From Desulfosoma caldarium (GTDB lineage Bacteria; Desulfobacterota; Syntrophobacteria; Syntrophobacterales; DSM-9756): a stretch of 64,000 nt of DNA. The stretch covers positions 440,412 to 504,411 of the forward strand of contig NZ_RJVA01000011.1 of the NCBI RefSeq assembly GCF_003751385.1. Reading direction: 5' to 3'. The translations under genes and the position numbers were made by a program. A model generated the notes under the pieces. That model had not been told where the DNA came from and made no database searches. It saw only the letters and a list, made by a program, of their open reading frames with translations. This document shows positions 49,670-58,699 of this stretch, in pieces. Position 1 is the first letter of the stretch. Every line of letters begins with the position of its first letter.

Positions 49670-50692
49670 TCATGACGGCGCTTTTTGTTGGGTAAGGCGC
49701 ACAAGGCTTTCTAGCTTGTCACGGGCGGTTCCGGAATCGATGCTCTTTTCGGCAAGGTGCATGCCGTCTCGAAAATCTTCCCCCACACCGGCCGCCACCA
49801 GAGCCGCCGCCGCATTCAACACCACCACATCGCGACACGGTCCGGGCGTGCCTTCCAGCACCGATCGCAGGATTCGAGCGTTTTCTTCGGGAGAGCCGCC
49901 CCGGAGTGCTTCCGGGTCGGCTTTTCGTCCCAGCAGGCGTTCCGGCTCCAGGTCGCAGGTGCGCAGCAAACCGTCCCGCAGTTCGGTGACGCGCGTGGGA
50001 GCGCAGACACTGATTTCGTCCAAGCCGTCGTGGCCATGAACGACAAAAGCTCGGCGGGTGCCCAAAAGCTCTAGAGCTTGAGCGAACATTTCCGTCAGTT
50101 CCGGGGCGAAAACGCCCAGCACCTGGCAGTTGGCTCCGGCCGGGTTGGTCAGCGGCCCCAGCATATTGAAAATGGATCGAATCCCCACTTCCTTGCGCGC
50201 GGTGGCCGCATACTTCATGGCCCCGTGATAGAGCGGCGCAAAAAGAAAGCCGATACCGATGTCTCCGACAATTTCTTCCACCACTTCCGGATCCACATCC
50301 AGCCGCACGCCCAGTGCTTCAAGCACGTCGGCGCTGCCGCATCGGCTGGAAACCGAACGGTTGCCGTGTTTGGCCACCGTGACCCCGCACCCCGCCACCA
50401 CAAAGGCAGCTGTGGTGGAAATGTTAAAGGTCTGGGCTCCGTCGCCGCCGGTGCCACAGGTGTCCACTACGGTGGCAGCGGGCACATGAAGCCGATGCGC
50501 TTTTCGGCGCATGGTTCGAGCAGCCCCCGCCAGTTCGGCAAAGGTTTCCCCTTTGGTGGCCAAAGCCGCCATAAAGGCGCCGATCTGGGCGTCGGTGAGC
50601 GATCCGGACATAAGCTGGTCCATGAGAACGCTCATTTCCTCTTCCGTCAGGTCCACGCGTCGCGTCAGGCGTTGCATCAATTCAACAAACAC
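49670..50692 (-). CDS. trpD: Anthranilate phosphoribosyltransferase
   Basis: A 340-residue protein with VDTCGTGGDGAQTFNIST, AKHGNRSVSSRCGSADVLEALG (split), FLFAPLYHGAMKY, RSIFNMLGPLTNPAGA and VHGHDGLDEIS. It adds PRPP to anthranilate. GTG 50692 is preferred because GGAGGAAACAGCC precedes it at the right spacing; an ATG at 50707 is also in frame. Either start overlaps the trpG stop. Confidence 0.95.
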   Translation of the reverse strand: MFVELMQRLTRRVDLTEEEMSVLMDQLMSGSLTDAQIGAFMAALATKGETFAELAGAARTMRRKAHRLHVPAATVVDTCGTGGDGAQTFNISTTAAFVVAGCGVTVAKHGNRSVSSRCGSADVLEALGVRLDVDPEVVEEIVGDIGIGFLFAPLYHGAMKYAATARKEVGIRSIFNMLGPLTNPAGANCQVLGVFAPELTEMFAQALELLGTRRAFVVHGHDGLDEISVCAPTRVTELRDGLLRTCDLEPERLLGRKADPEALRGGSPEENARILRSVLEGTPGPCRDVVVLNAAAALVAAGVGEDFRDGMHLAEKSIDSGTARDKLESLVRLTQQKAPS

Positions 50693-51269
50693 GGCTGTTT
50701 CCTCCATACCCGTTCAAAAAGTTGCGAAGAAGCCGCTTTCCCACGGGCGTCATGATGGATTCAGGATGAAACTGAATACCTTCACACGGATAGGTTTTGT
50801 GGCGAATGCCCATGACTTCGCCGTCATCAGCTTCCGCACTGATTTCCAAACATTCCGGAAGGGCCGCGCGATCCACGGCCAGGGAATGGTAGCGCATGGC
50901 CTGAAACGGGCCGGCAATGCCTCGGTAAATGCCCCGCCCGTCAGGCTGCACCATGGACGTCTTGCCGTGCATGAGGTGCTGGGCCGAGCCCACGCGGCCT
51001 CCATAGGCCACGGCGATGGCCTGATGTCCCAGGCACACGCCCAGAATGGGAATGGCCTGCGCGGCGGCGCGAATGAGCGGCACCGAAATGCCCGCATCTT
51101 CGGGGCGTCCCGGTCCCGGAGAAATGACGATGCCTTGGGGGTTCCACGACAGAATCTCGTCCACGGAAGCTGCGTCGTTTCGCACTACCCGCACCTCGGC
51201 TCCAAGCACCTGAAGGTATTGGACCAGGTTGTAGGTAAAGGAATCGTAGTTGTCGATCATGACGATCAT
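50682..51269 (-). CDS. trpG: Anthranilate synthase glutamine amidotransferase component
   Basis: A 195-residue class I amidotransferase: MIVMIDNYDSFTYNLVQYL, ISPGPGRPEDAG, the nucleophile Cys in GVCLGHQAIAV near residue 80, and QFHPESIMT. It supplies ammonia to TrpE; some TrpG also serve PabA. ATG 51269 has AAGGAG upstream. trpD overlaps its end. Confidence 0.95.
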   Translation of the reverse strand: MIVMIDNYDSFTYNLVQYLQVLGAEVRVVRNDAASVDEILSWNPQGIVISPGPGRPEDAGISVPLIRAAAQAIPILGVCLGHQAIAVAYGGRVGSAQHLMHGKTSMVQPDGRGIYRGIAGPFQAMRYHSLAVDRAALPECLEISAEADDGEVMGIRHKTYPCEGIQFHPESIMTPVGKRLLRNFLNGYGGNSRVC

Positions 51270-51287
51270 GGCGGGCACTCCTTCGTG

Positions 51288-52847
51288 TCAGTGCCTAAAT
51301 GTTTCGGCGTTTCGAAGCACGGCCACGGCCTTGAACATGGCTTTCGCCTTGTTCACCGTTTCCTCATATTCCCGTTGCGGATCGGAATCGGCCACGATGC
51401 CCGCGCCGGTCTGCACGGTCATGGTGCCGTCGTTCAGGCACGCCGTGCGAATGGTGATGGCCAGATCCATGTTGCCCGTGTACGCGATGTATCCCACGGC
51501 GCCACCGTATGGGCCTCGAGGCGTGGGTTCCAGGTCGGCAATGATTTCCATGGCTCGAATCTTTGGAGCCCCGGTGAGCGTTCCTGCCGGAAAGGTGGCC
51601 CGCAGAAGGTCCCAGGCATCACAGTCGCGCCGAAGGTCGCAGGTGATGTTGGACACCAAGTGCATGACGTGGGAATAGCGTTCCACCACCATGAGGTCGG
51701 TCACCTGCACGGTGCCGGTTTCCGCTACCCGGCCCAGGTCATTGCGGCCAAGGTCCACCAGCATGAGGTGTTCCGCCCGTTCCTTGGGGTCTTTGAGCAG
51801 TTCGTCGGCCAGGCGCCGATCTTCCTGTTCCGTGGCACCTCGAGGGCGCGTCCCGGCAATGGGCCGAAGGGTGGCCACACCGTTTTCCAGACGCACCATG
51901 GTTTCCGGGGATGACCCCACAAGAATGCGGTCGTCCAATTCCATAAAGAACATGTACGGCGATGGGTTGATGTAGCGCTGCGCTCGGTAGAGAAACCAGG
52001 GGTCGGGAGCGGGCTGCAGCACAAAGGGTTGGGAAAGGACCGTTTGGATAACGTCCCCCGCGCGAATAAGGTCCTTGACGGTGCGCACCATGGCTAGAAA
52101 ATTCTCGCGGGATACCGTCGATTGAAAGGCCTCCGTGCCGGAACCGAAAAGCGGGGGCCCGAAGCCTTTTTCCGCGGCAGGCGAGGGCGGCTCGGAACCT
52201 CGAAGGTCCAGAGGAATGGAAGGAACGACCAAAGGGTTTTCCAAGGATTTCGCGAGAGATTCCAGGCGCGCCACGGCGCCGTCGTAGCCTTGAGAAGGGT
52301 CCTCGGTTTCCTCGAGCCGGGCCACGGGAACCAGCAGCGTGAGCGTGTGCCGGACATTGTCAAAGATGAGAAGCTCATCGGTCATGACGAAATGGCCGAG
52401 CGGGACTTCCGGTGGCAGCGCGTTGGCAATTTTTTCAAAAAAGGACACGGTTTCGTAGGCAATCCACCCCACAAGGCCGCCCCAGAATCGAGGAAGCCCG
52501 GGAACGGACACGGGCCGATACGGTGCCATGAGGCTTCGAAGAACCTGCAGAGGGTCTCCACCATGGGGCACAGCGCGGCGCATGCCGTTTTCCAGGATTT
52601 CCACATGATGGCGAAACAGACGCACGTGCCGGGAGGCAGACGCTCCCAGAAAGCTGTACCGGCCCCAGCGTTCCCCACCTTCCACACTTTCCAGAAGAAA
52701 CACGGGGCGGCCGGGCTGGCGAATCTTGGCCAGGGCGGAGACGGGGGTTTCCGTGTCGGCCAGAATTTCGCAACACACGGGGACCAGGTTGCCTCGGCGA
52801 AACAAATCCTTGAATTCATTGCGGGTCGGAAAGAATCTCAGCTTCAT
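51288..52847 (-). CDS. trpE: Anthranilate synthase component I
   Basis: A 519-residue chorismate-utilising enzyme: the tryptophan feedback motif LLES in VFLLESVEGGERWGRYSFLG, VQTVLSQPFVLQPA-like IQTVLSQPF, GSSPETMVRLENG, PIAGTRPRGATEQED, LVDLGRNDLGRVA and FPAGTLTGAPKIRAMEII. It makes anthranilate with TrpG, 18 nt downstream. The LLES element suggests tryptophan feedback inhibition. Confidence 0.96.
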   Translation of the reverse strand: MKLRFFPTRNEFKDLFRRGNLVPVCCEILADTETPVSALAKIRQPGRPVFLLESVEGGERWGRYSFLGASASRHVRLFRHHVEILENGMRRAVPHGGDPLQVLRSLMAPYRPVSVPGLPRFWGGLVGWIAYETVSFFEKIANALPPEVPLGHFVMTDELLIFDNVRHTLTLLVPVARLEETEDPSQGYDGAVARLESLAKSLENPLVVPSIPLDLRGSEPPSPAAEKGFGPPLFGSGTEAFQSTVSRENFLAMVRTVKDLIRAGDVIQTVLSQPFVLQPAPDPWFLYRAQRYINPSPYMFFMELDDRILVGSSPETMVRLENGVATLRPIAGTRPRGATEQEDRRLADELLKDPKERAEHLMLVDLGRNDLGRVAETGTVQVTDLMVVERYSHVMHLVSNITCDLRRDCDAWDLLRATFPAGTLTGAPKIRAMEIIADLEPTPRGPYGGAVGYIAYTGNMDLAITIRTACLNDGTMTVQTGAGIVADSDPQREYEETVNKAKAMFKAVAVLRNAETFRH

Positions 52848-52869
52848 TGCAAGAGGGCTCCGTGAAAGG

Positions 52870-53928
52870 TCAGCTTATGGCGGCAAGGCTCGGCGACAAA
52901 TCGGCGCGCTCCAGTTCCGGGACTCGGGCAAAAAGCTGCGCCAATGGGGCAATTTCTTCGCATAGCCTTTGAAACTGCTCGGGATACAAGGACTGGGCCC
53001 CATCGCTCAGGGCCTCGTCCGGTCGGTGATGGACTTCGACCATGAGGCCGTTCGCCCCCACGGCCACGGCGGCGCGGCTCAGAGGAATGACTTGGTCGCG
53101 GCGGCCGCAGGCATGGCTGGGATCCACAAGGATAGGGAGATGGCTTTCCTTGCGCACCACGGGCACGGCGGAAAGGTCCAGGGTGTTGCGGCTGTGAGCG
53201 GTGAAAGTGCGAATGCCGCGTTCGCACAGAATGACGTGAGGGTTGCCGCCTTCCAGAATGTATTCGGCGGCCATGAGCCATTCTTCCAGAGTGGCGGCCA
53301 TGCCGCGTTTGAGGAGCACCGGCTTGGAGGACTGGCCGGCGCGGCGAAGGAGGGTGAAGTTTTGCATGTTGCGCGCCCCGATCTGAACCACATCGGCGAC
53401 CTCTTCCACTAAATCGTACACCGTGTGGTCCAGGGCTTCCGTGACAATGGGAAGCCCTGTTTCTTGGCGCACTCGATCGAGGATTTTCAGGGCTTTTTCT
53501 CCAAGCCCTTGAAACGCATACGGGGACGTGCGCGGCTTAAAAGCGCCGCCCCGAAACAGGTGCGCTCCGGCCCGCTTGACCTGCCGAGCGATGGTCAGGG
53601 CCTGCTCTTCGCTTTCCACGGCACACGGACCGGCGATGAGCACCAACGAGCCGTTGCCGATGCGCACATCGCCCACGGGAACAACGGTGTCCTGCGCATG
53701 AAATTCTCGGCTCACCAGCTTGTAAGGACGCGTCACCGGGATGGCTTCCTTGACCCCGGCTAGACTCAGGATCCAGTTGGGATCCACCGGGCCTCGATTG
53801 TGCAAAACCCCGATGGCCATGCGTTCTCCACCCTGAATGGGGCGGGCACTGTAGCCTCGCGCTTCAATGGCGCGCACCACCTGAGCGATGTCTTCTGCAG
53901 TGGCTCTCTTGTGCATGACAACAAGCAT
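52870..53928 (-). CDS. aroF: 3-deoxy-7-phosphoheptulonate (DAHP) synthase, AroA/AroF type I-beta
   Basis: A 352-residue protein: an N-terminal ferredoxin-like regulatory region (residues 1-75), then the barrel with VLIAGPCAVESEEQ, FRGGAFKPRTSPYAFQGLG (split), VQIGARNMQNFTLL, PVLLKRGMAATLEEW, VILCERGIRTF and DPSHACGRRD. It catalyses the first step of the shikimate pathway. It is the first gene of the aroF-trpEGDCFBA operon, with GGAGGTGTCCGTC before ATG 53928; the longer open frame upstream is the leader region. trpE follows after 22 nt. Confidence 0.94.
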   Translation of the reverse strand: MLVVMHKRATAEDIAQVVRAIEARGYSARPIQGGERMAIGVLHNRGPVDPNWILSLAGVKEAIPVTRPYKLVSREFHAQDTVVPVGDVRIGNGSLVLIAGPCAVESEEQALTIARQVKRAGAHLFRGGAFKPRTSPYAFQGLGEKALKILDRVRQETGLPIVTEALDHTVYDLVEEVADVVQIGARNMQNFTLLRRAGQSSKPVLLKRGMAATLEEWLMAAEYILEGGNPHVILCERGIRTFTAHSRNTLDLSAVPVVRKESHLPILVDPSHACGRRDQVIPLSRAAVAVGANGLMVEVHHRPDEALSDGAQSLYPEQFQRLCEEIAPLAQLFARVPELERADLSPSLAAIS

Positions 53929-53983
53929 GACGGACACCTCCTGTGCCTGGGTTGAAACATGAGCTCGACCGTGAGTCGGCCGA

Positions 53984-54021
53984 AAAAAATAAAAGGCCGA
54001 GGGATGCAATCCCACGGCCTT
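53984..54021 (-). terminator. Second leader hairpin with T-run before aroF
   Basis: On the minus strand AAGGCCG...CGGCCTT with an inner GGGAT/ATCCC stem (12 bp in total, one mismatch, 3-nt loop; 53993-54021) is followed by TTTTATTTTTTT. It has the form of an intrinsic terminator about 55 nt before the aroF start, so it would block the operon unless relieved. Confidence 0.8.
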
Positions 54022-54032
54022 GGGCTTCAAAC

Positions 54033-54063
54033 AAAAAGACCGTGGGCCGGGTGGCCCACGGTC
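54033..54063 (-). terminator. First leader hairpin with T-run before aroF
   Basis: On the minus strand GACCGTGGGCC-ACCC-GGCCCACGGTC forms a perfect 11-bp stem (54038-54063) followed by TTTTTGTTTG. It is an intrinsic terminator in form, located 12 nt upstream of the second hairpin. Confidence 0.85.
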
Positions 54064-54300
54064 TTCACGATTTCTTCGATGCCGGTGGTCTAGAGCGACC
54101 CACCTCCGTCGGCGCACCCGTGCACACTGCACCACCACCAGCACCACCAAAAACCAACGCTATGCGAGGAAATTTGAGAGCCCACGGAGTATGCCTTTTG
54201 GTCTTAGAGTTTACTACACTTTGAAACGCCCTTTGCCTAAAGCGCGTGAGTGCACTTTGTCAAGAAAAATTTTTTCTCCAACGCTTAAAGCTTGGTGAGG
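54064..54300 (-). promoter_or_regulatory. Leader/promoter region of the aroF-trp operon
   Basis: On the minus strand a TTGACA hexamer (54258-54263) is a good -35; a -10 at 17-18 nt spacing is weak. The transcript would contain a GGTGG-rich stretch (GGTGGTGCTGGTGGTGGTG) and a GGTGG-CCACC mini-hairpin just before the first terminator, which could form alternative pairings. No ATG-started leader peptide rich in Trp or Phe codons was found. Confidence 0.5.
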
Positions 54301-54387
54301 GCCGCGCCCGGGCGATTCGCCAAACTTTCGAGAACCCCGGTGGTTCAAGCGGTCGGACACCCCGCGCCTTCCGCTGGCTCCATCGGT

Positions 54388-54624
54388 TCATTTAAAGCGC
54401 TGCCGTCGTCCCCCTTGCTTGGACGCCTCCTTGCCTCGGCCCCGTGAACGTCGTCCACGGGGTTTCAAAAAATCCACGCGAATAAACTCGTGGCGATTGA
54501 CAAACCTGACGAACAACGGATGGATATTTAGTTCCCTTTGGACCACGGCCCGCACCTGTTCTGGCGTGGAAGACTTGCTGATGCCGTACTTGCGATAATC
54601 GTCCGTTTTAATGTAGAGAGCCAT
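54388..54624 (-). CDS. Small basic protein of unknown function
   Basis: A 78-residue protein starting MALYIKTDDYRKYGISKSSTP with a structured-looking N-terminal 50 residues (EQVRAVVQRELNIHPLFVRFVNRHEFIRV, shown split in the family sense) and a strongly basic Arg/Gly/Lys tail (RGRRSRGRGKEASK). The tail suggests nucleic acid binding, an inference only. GGAGGCTGACC precedes the ATG. It is divergent from recD2. Confidence 0.65.
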   Translation of the reverse strand: MALYIKTDDYRKYGISKSSTPEQVRAVVQRELNIHPLFVRFVNRHEFIRVDFLKPRGRRSRGRGKEASKQGGRRQRFK

Positions 54625-54730
54625 GGTCAGCCTCCCTATGCATGGAATCTCATGGATTGCAATGCTATTGTAACAATCGATTAAGGGTTGTCAAAAACCT
54701 TGCGGGAGCCCTGCACAAATCGATGGCACC

Positions 54731-56938
54731 ATGGCGGCGGAGATTCTAGAAGGTCAAGTGGAACGCGTCACGTATGCCGGGGAAGAGGACGGCTACAGTG
54801 TGCTGCGCCTAAGGGTGCGCGGTCGCCGAGATCTGGTGACGGTGGTGGGCTCCTTTGTTTCGGTGACTCCGGGCGAAGTGCTCCGTCTTCACGGTTTCTG
54901 GAGGCGTCATCCCAAATACGGGCCACAGTTTCGAGTGGACCAGTACGAAATCCTGAGGCCCGATACCGTGCAAGGCATTTGCAAATATTTAGGTTCCGGG
55001 CTCATCAAGGGTATCGGCCCCGAGATGGCCAAGCGTATCGTCAAGGTTTTTGGCGCAGCGACGCTGGAAGTCATCGACCAGAAGCCAGAGCGGCTTCTTG
55101 AGGTTGAGGGCATCGGACCGAAGCGCCTGAGCGGCATCGTGAAAGCGTGGGATGATCAAAAAGAGATTCGCGAAGTCATGATCTTCTTGAAAACCCATGG
55201 AGTGAGCGCTTCCCATGCCACGCGCATCTTCAAGCAGTACGGAAAGGATTCCTTGACGGTGCTTCAAGAAAACCCGTATCGGCTGGCCATGGACGTCTCC
55301 GGCATCGGGTTTGTTACGGCTGACAAGATCGCTCGCAGCCTGGGATTCGACCGGGATTCGGTGCGGCGTGCCCAAGCGGGCCTGCATTACGTGCTGTTTA
55401 AAGCGGCTGACGACGGTCATGTGTGTCTACCTCGAGCGCAGCTTCTCAGGGATGCGGAGAAGCTTCTAGAAACTTCCGTTCAGGTTCTGGAACAAGGGCT
55501 GCAGGCTTTGGCGGCCGATGGCCGCGTGATTCTGGAACCTTTGTCCGATGCGGTGGCACGGGCTGTGGCGGACACGGAGGTCGTGTATCTTCGAGGCTAC
55601 CATGTGGCGGAAACCCAAACGGCCGCTCGGCTGACCACAATCGGCGCATGGCCCAAACGATTTCCTTCGGCCAGCCTCGACAAGGTGCTCTCCGCCGTAA
55701 CCTCCCAGCTGCCCTTTCCTCTGGCGCCGCTGCAGATGGAAGCCATTCGCAAGGCCTTGACAGAGAAGGTCATGGTCATCACCGGAGGTCCGGGCACGGG
55801 CAAGACCACGTTGGTTCGGGCCATTTGCGCCGCCTACAAGCGCATGGGAGCTCGCGTGGCCTTGGCCGCTCCCACGGGACGGGCGGCCAAGCGGTTGAGC
55901 GAAACCACGGGGCAGGAAGCGGCCACCGTTCATCGGCTTTTGGAATTCAGCCCGGCGGCCGGAGGATTTCAGCGCAACGAACAAAAACCGCTCACGGCCG
56001 ATTGCCTCATTGTGGATGAAGCCTCCATGCTGGATGCTTTGCTGGCCCATCATCTGCTTAAGGCCGTGTCGTCCAGAACGACGGTCATCTTCGTTGGGGA
56101 CGTGGATCAGTTGCCGTCCGTAGGTGCCGGCAACGTGCTCAAGGACATCATCGCCTCCGAGGCTTTTTCCGTGGTGCGTCTCACGGAAATCTTTCGGCAG
56201 GCGCAAAAAAGCCTCATCGTGGTGAACGCCCATCGCATTCGAGAAGGATCGTTTCCCATCTACGGAAGCACGCAGGGAGAAAGACTTTCGGATTTCTATT
56301 TCATTGAAAAAGACGATCCGGAAGACGTGCTGCGCCTTGTTGTGGAACTGTGCTCTCGGCGAATTCCAGGCCGATTTCACCTGGACCCCGTGGAGGATAT
56401 CCAGGTCCTGAGCCCCATGCACCGAGGGGTTGTGGGAGCGCAGCATTTGAACGAAGTCCTGCAAAAGGCCTTGAATCCCAGAGGGCGCGCCGTGGAACGC
56501 GCCGGAAGAATCTACCGGGTGGGCGACAAGGTCATGCAGCTTCGGAACAACTACGACAAGGAAGTCTTTAACGGCGACATGGGCCGCATTGATGCCGTGG
56601 ATGAAGAAAACCAGGAAATTCGCGTGCGCATGGACGGGCGGCTGGTGAGCTACGATTTCTCCGAACTGGATGAGATCACCCACGCCTATGCGGTGAGCGT
56701 CCATAAGTCACAGGGCAGTGAATACCCGGCGGTGGTGATCCCCTTGGTGACCCAGCACTACGTCATGCTCCAGCGTAACCTTCTTTACACCGCCGTCACC
56801 CGTGGCAGAAAGCTCGTGGTTCTGTTGGGATCCCGCAAGGCCTTGGCCATGGCCGTGCGCAACGACCGCCTGCAAAAGCGTTACACTCTGCTGGCCCATC
56901 GTCTCGCCGCACGCACTCCACCGTCCGTTTCGGTGTAA
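54731..56938 (+). CDS. recD2: SF1B DNA helicase RecD2
   Basis: A 735-residue protein: an N-terminal OB-like domain, tandem helix-hairpin-helix segments (GSGLIKGIGPEMAKRIV, VEGIGPKRLSGIVKAW), Walker A GGPGTGKTT near residue 350, DEASMLD, GDVDQLPSVGAGNVL, and the C-terminal UvrD-like motif SVHKSQGSEYPAVVIP with YTAVTRGRK. RecD2 acts outside RecBCD as a 5'-3' helicase in repair. Length and motifs are standard. Confidence 0.94.
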   Translation: MAAEILEGQVERVTYAGEEDGYSVLRLRVRGRRDLVTVVGSFVSVTPGEVLRLHGFWRRHPKYGPQFRVDQYEILRPDTVQGICKYLGSGLIKGIGPEMAKRIVKVFGAATLEVIDQKPERLLEVEGIGPKRLSGIVKAWDDQKEIREVMIFLKTHGVSASHATRIFKQYGKDSLTVLQENPYRLAMDVSGIGFVTADKIARSLGFDRDSVRRAQAGLHYVLFKAADDGHVCLPRAQLLRDAEKLLETSVQVLEQGLQALAADGRVILEPLSDAVARAVADTEVVYLRGYHVAETQTAARLTTIGAWPKRFPSASLDKVLSAVTSQLPFPLAPLQMEAIRKALTEKVMVITGGPGTGKTTLVRAICAAYKRMGARVALAAPTGRAAKRLSETTGQEAATVHRLLEFSPAAGGFQRNEQKPLTADCLIVDEASMLDALLAHHLLKAVSSRTTVIFVGDVDQLPSVGAGNVLKDIIASEAFSVVRLTEIFRQAQKSLIVVNAHRIREGSFPIYGSTQGERLSDFYFIEKDDPEDVLRLVVELCSRRIPGRFHLDPVEDIQVLSPMHRGVVGAQHLNEVLQKALNPRGRAVERAGRIYRVGDKVMQLRNNYDKEVFNGDMGRIDAVDEENQEIRVRMDGRLVSYDFSELDEITHAYAVSVHKSQGSEYPAVVIPLVTQHYVMLQRNLLYTAVTRGRKLVVLLGSRKALAMAVRNDRLQKRYTLLAHRLAARTPPSVSV

Positions 56939-57190
56939 AATTACCTTTCTAATAACCCAAGAGACGGTGTCATGGACGCCTGAGCATCCAATGGGATCGG
57001 CCGAGACAAGGTCTCTGGACGTTTGTTTGATTCACGGCCGAAAGTGACGACCAAAGCTTACCAAAACAGCTTAAAACTGGATGATCTTCAAAAATGGTCC
57101 ATTTGTGCGTGCTTAGCGAGAACATCGGCGGGACAACGGTACATTTGGCCTGTGCGGTTGAGAGGGAGAAGGAGAAAAGGGAGGGAGACT

Positions 57191-58699
57191 ATGGGTTTTG
57201 TGAAGATTTATGAAAACGTGTTTCGTGGCACTTTTCCCGTTCAGGAAGGGGCCTTGGGTTCCCTTTTGGCGCGTTTTGGCCCGGCGCATGTGGTGGGACA
57301 TCCCACATTTCGCAATGCGGAAAACATTGGCGCGCAATTGCGTCGTGGCATGGAAGCCGCTTTGGCCGCCTTTGGCGAAGAGCGCATCGCCTTTGTCATT
57401 TCCGACGGCACCTGCACTATGGATCGGCCGGACACGTCCACGCTGGATGCGGCTCTGGGCGCCGCCGCCCAATTCTTTCAGGATTTGGTTCCCTCTTTGC
57501 GCGCTCGACTTCTGGTGGCCGCGACACCGTACGACGGATACAAGGGAGATCGCACGCCGGGCAAAGGCAGCGCGCTCAAGCTTCTCTTTGACGAAACGGC
57601 CCACTGCTCCAGTATGCAGACCCTTATCCTTTTGGACGGCGATTTGAGAAACGACTTTCATCCATGGTTTCGAACCTTTGCCGCCGTCTTTGCCGAGCAC
57701 CGGCAAAACTGGCAGCATCGGCCCTTCTTTATCACCGCACGCTACGCGCGCCACTTTGTGGACGCTTCTCTAACCCGTTTTATCGTGGGGCCCCTGACGA
57801 CCCTTATGGGCTGCTACGTGCCGGGAGGCATTTCCGGGGACATTGTTCTGTCCGCCAAGGCCGTGCAGCATGAACGGGAGGCCGTCTGGGATGATGCCCG
57901 CCGCCGATACGGCACAGATATCGCCACCACCTTGGACAACATCGCCGATCCACAGACCGTGCTCTACGAAGTCTATCTGGGCGCGAAGCTCCATGACATT
58001 ACCGATGAAGCCAAACTGAGCGTCATGCCCGGAGAAGTCATCGGATCCGCTCTCCATCGCCTCCTGCACTACGAGGACCGCGACGGCCGCATCTCCCGCC
58101 TCCTGGTTTCCCAGGATCCTTTGAAACGCCCCGTCGTCTGGGGGCCGGAAAAGACGGGCATCGCCTTCATCGACCCTGGGTATACCAACGTGTTTGATGT
58201 GGACCGGAAGCGCGAAACGCTGCTTGAGGGTTTCGCGCGACACGAAAAGGCCATGAAAGAGACCTTGAACCCGGAAACCTTTCGCGCGGTGGAGGATCGA
58301 GTCCACAGGCTGCGCGCCGCACCCTTTCACGACACCGCCCCGGTTCTTTTTCTGGACGTGACGCGCGATTTCTGGATTCGGCTTCTCTACGAAAGCCTTG
58401 GGCATCTTTTCGCCACCCGCCAGGTGGACGCCGTTAAGAGCTGCCTCAACTACCTCTACACGGCCGCCTTTTTGGAATTTTGCCGAGAAAAATTGGAGCA
58501 CCTCGGGGCACGCACCTACGGTGCGGTGCGCGCCCTTCAAATGAGGCTAGGTGTCGCGCCCGAAAAGGCCGAGAGGTTTTACCGGGAAGAAGTGGACGCC
58601 GTGGTGGACGCCATGGCCTTGTCTTTTTACCGAGGAAGACGGGCCATCGTGGAGGAAATCAGGCGGCGTACTTCTGCTTTTCCTGTTCCACCACGTTGA
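57191..58699 (+). CDS. GT-A-like glycosyltransferase, glycosylglycerate-synthase-like
   Basis: A 502-residue protein. Residues about 60-180 look like a nucleotide-sugar fold: FVISDGTCTMDRPD, GDRTPGKGSALKLLFDE and ILLDGDLRND (DxD-type metal motif). The acceptor part contains FIVGPLTTLMGCYVPGGISGDIVLS and TLYEVYLGAK-like VLYEVYLGAKLHD. It resembles the GT78/GT81 group in layout. ATG 57191 is chosen (GAGGGAGACT); the frame is open to 57023 but that part lacks family character. Its last 41 nt overlap the convergent 3' end of the next glycosyltransferase. Substrate unknown. Confidence 0.7.
   Translation: MGFVKIYENVFRGTFPVQEGALGSLLARFGPAHVVGHPTFRNAENIGAQLRRGMEAALAAFGEERIAFVISDGTCTMDRPDTSTLDAALGAAAQFFQDLVPSLRARLLVAATPYDGYKGDRTPGKGSALKLLFDETAHCSSMQTLILLDGDLRNDFHPWFRTFAAVFAEHRQNWQHRPFFITARYARHFVDASLTRFIVGPLTTLMGCYVPGGISGDIVLSAKAVQHEREAVWDDARRRYGTDIATTLDNIADPQTVLYEVYLGAKLHDITDEAKLSVMPGEVIGSALHRLLHYEDRDGRISRLLVSQDPLKRPVVWGPEKTGIAFIDPGYTNVFDVDRKRETLLEGFARHEKAMKETLNPETFRAVEDRVHRLRAAPFHDTAPVLFLDVTRDFWIRLLYESLGHLFATRQVDAVKSCLNYLYTAAFLEFCREKLEHLGARTYGAVRALQMRLGVAPEKAERFYREEVDAVVDAMALSFYRGRRAIVEEIRRRTSAFPVPPR

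Noticed and set aside
54064-54250. Tryptophan-rich leader peptide before aroF
   Set aside because: Frames with one or two Trp codons exist, but none has a start codon with a ribosome-binding site and consecutive Trp or Phe codons.
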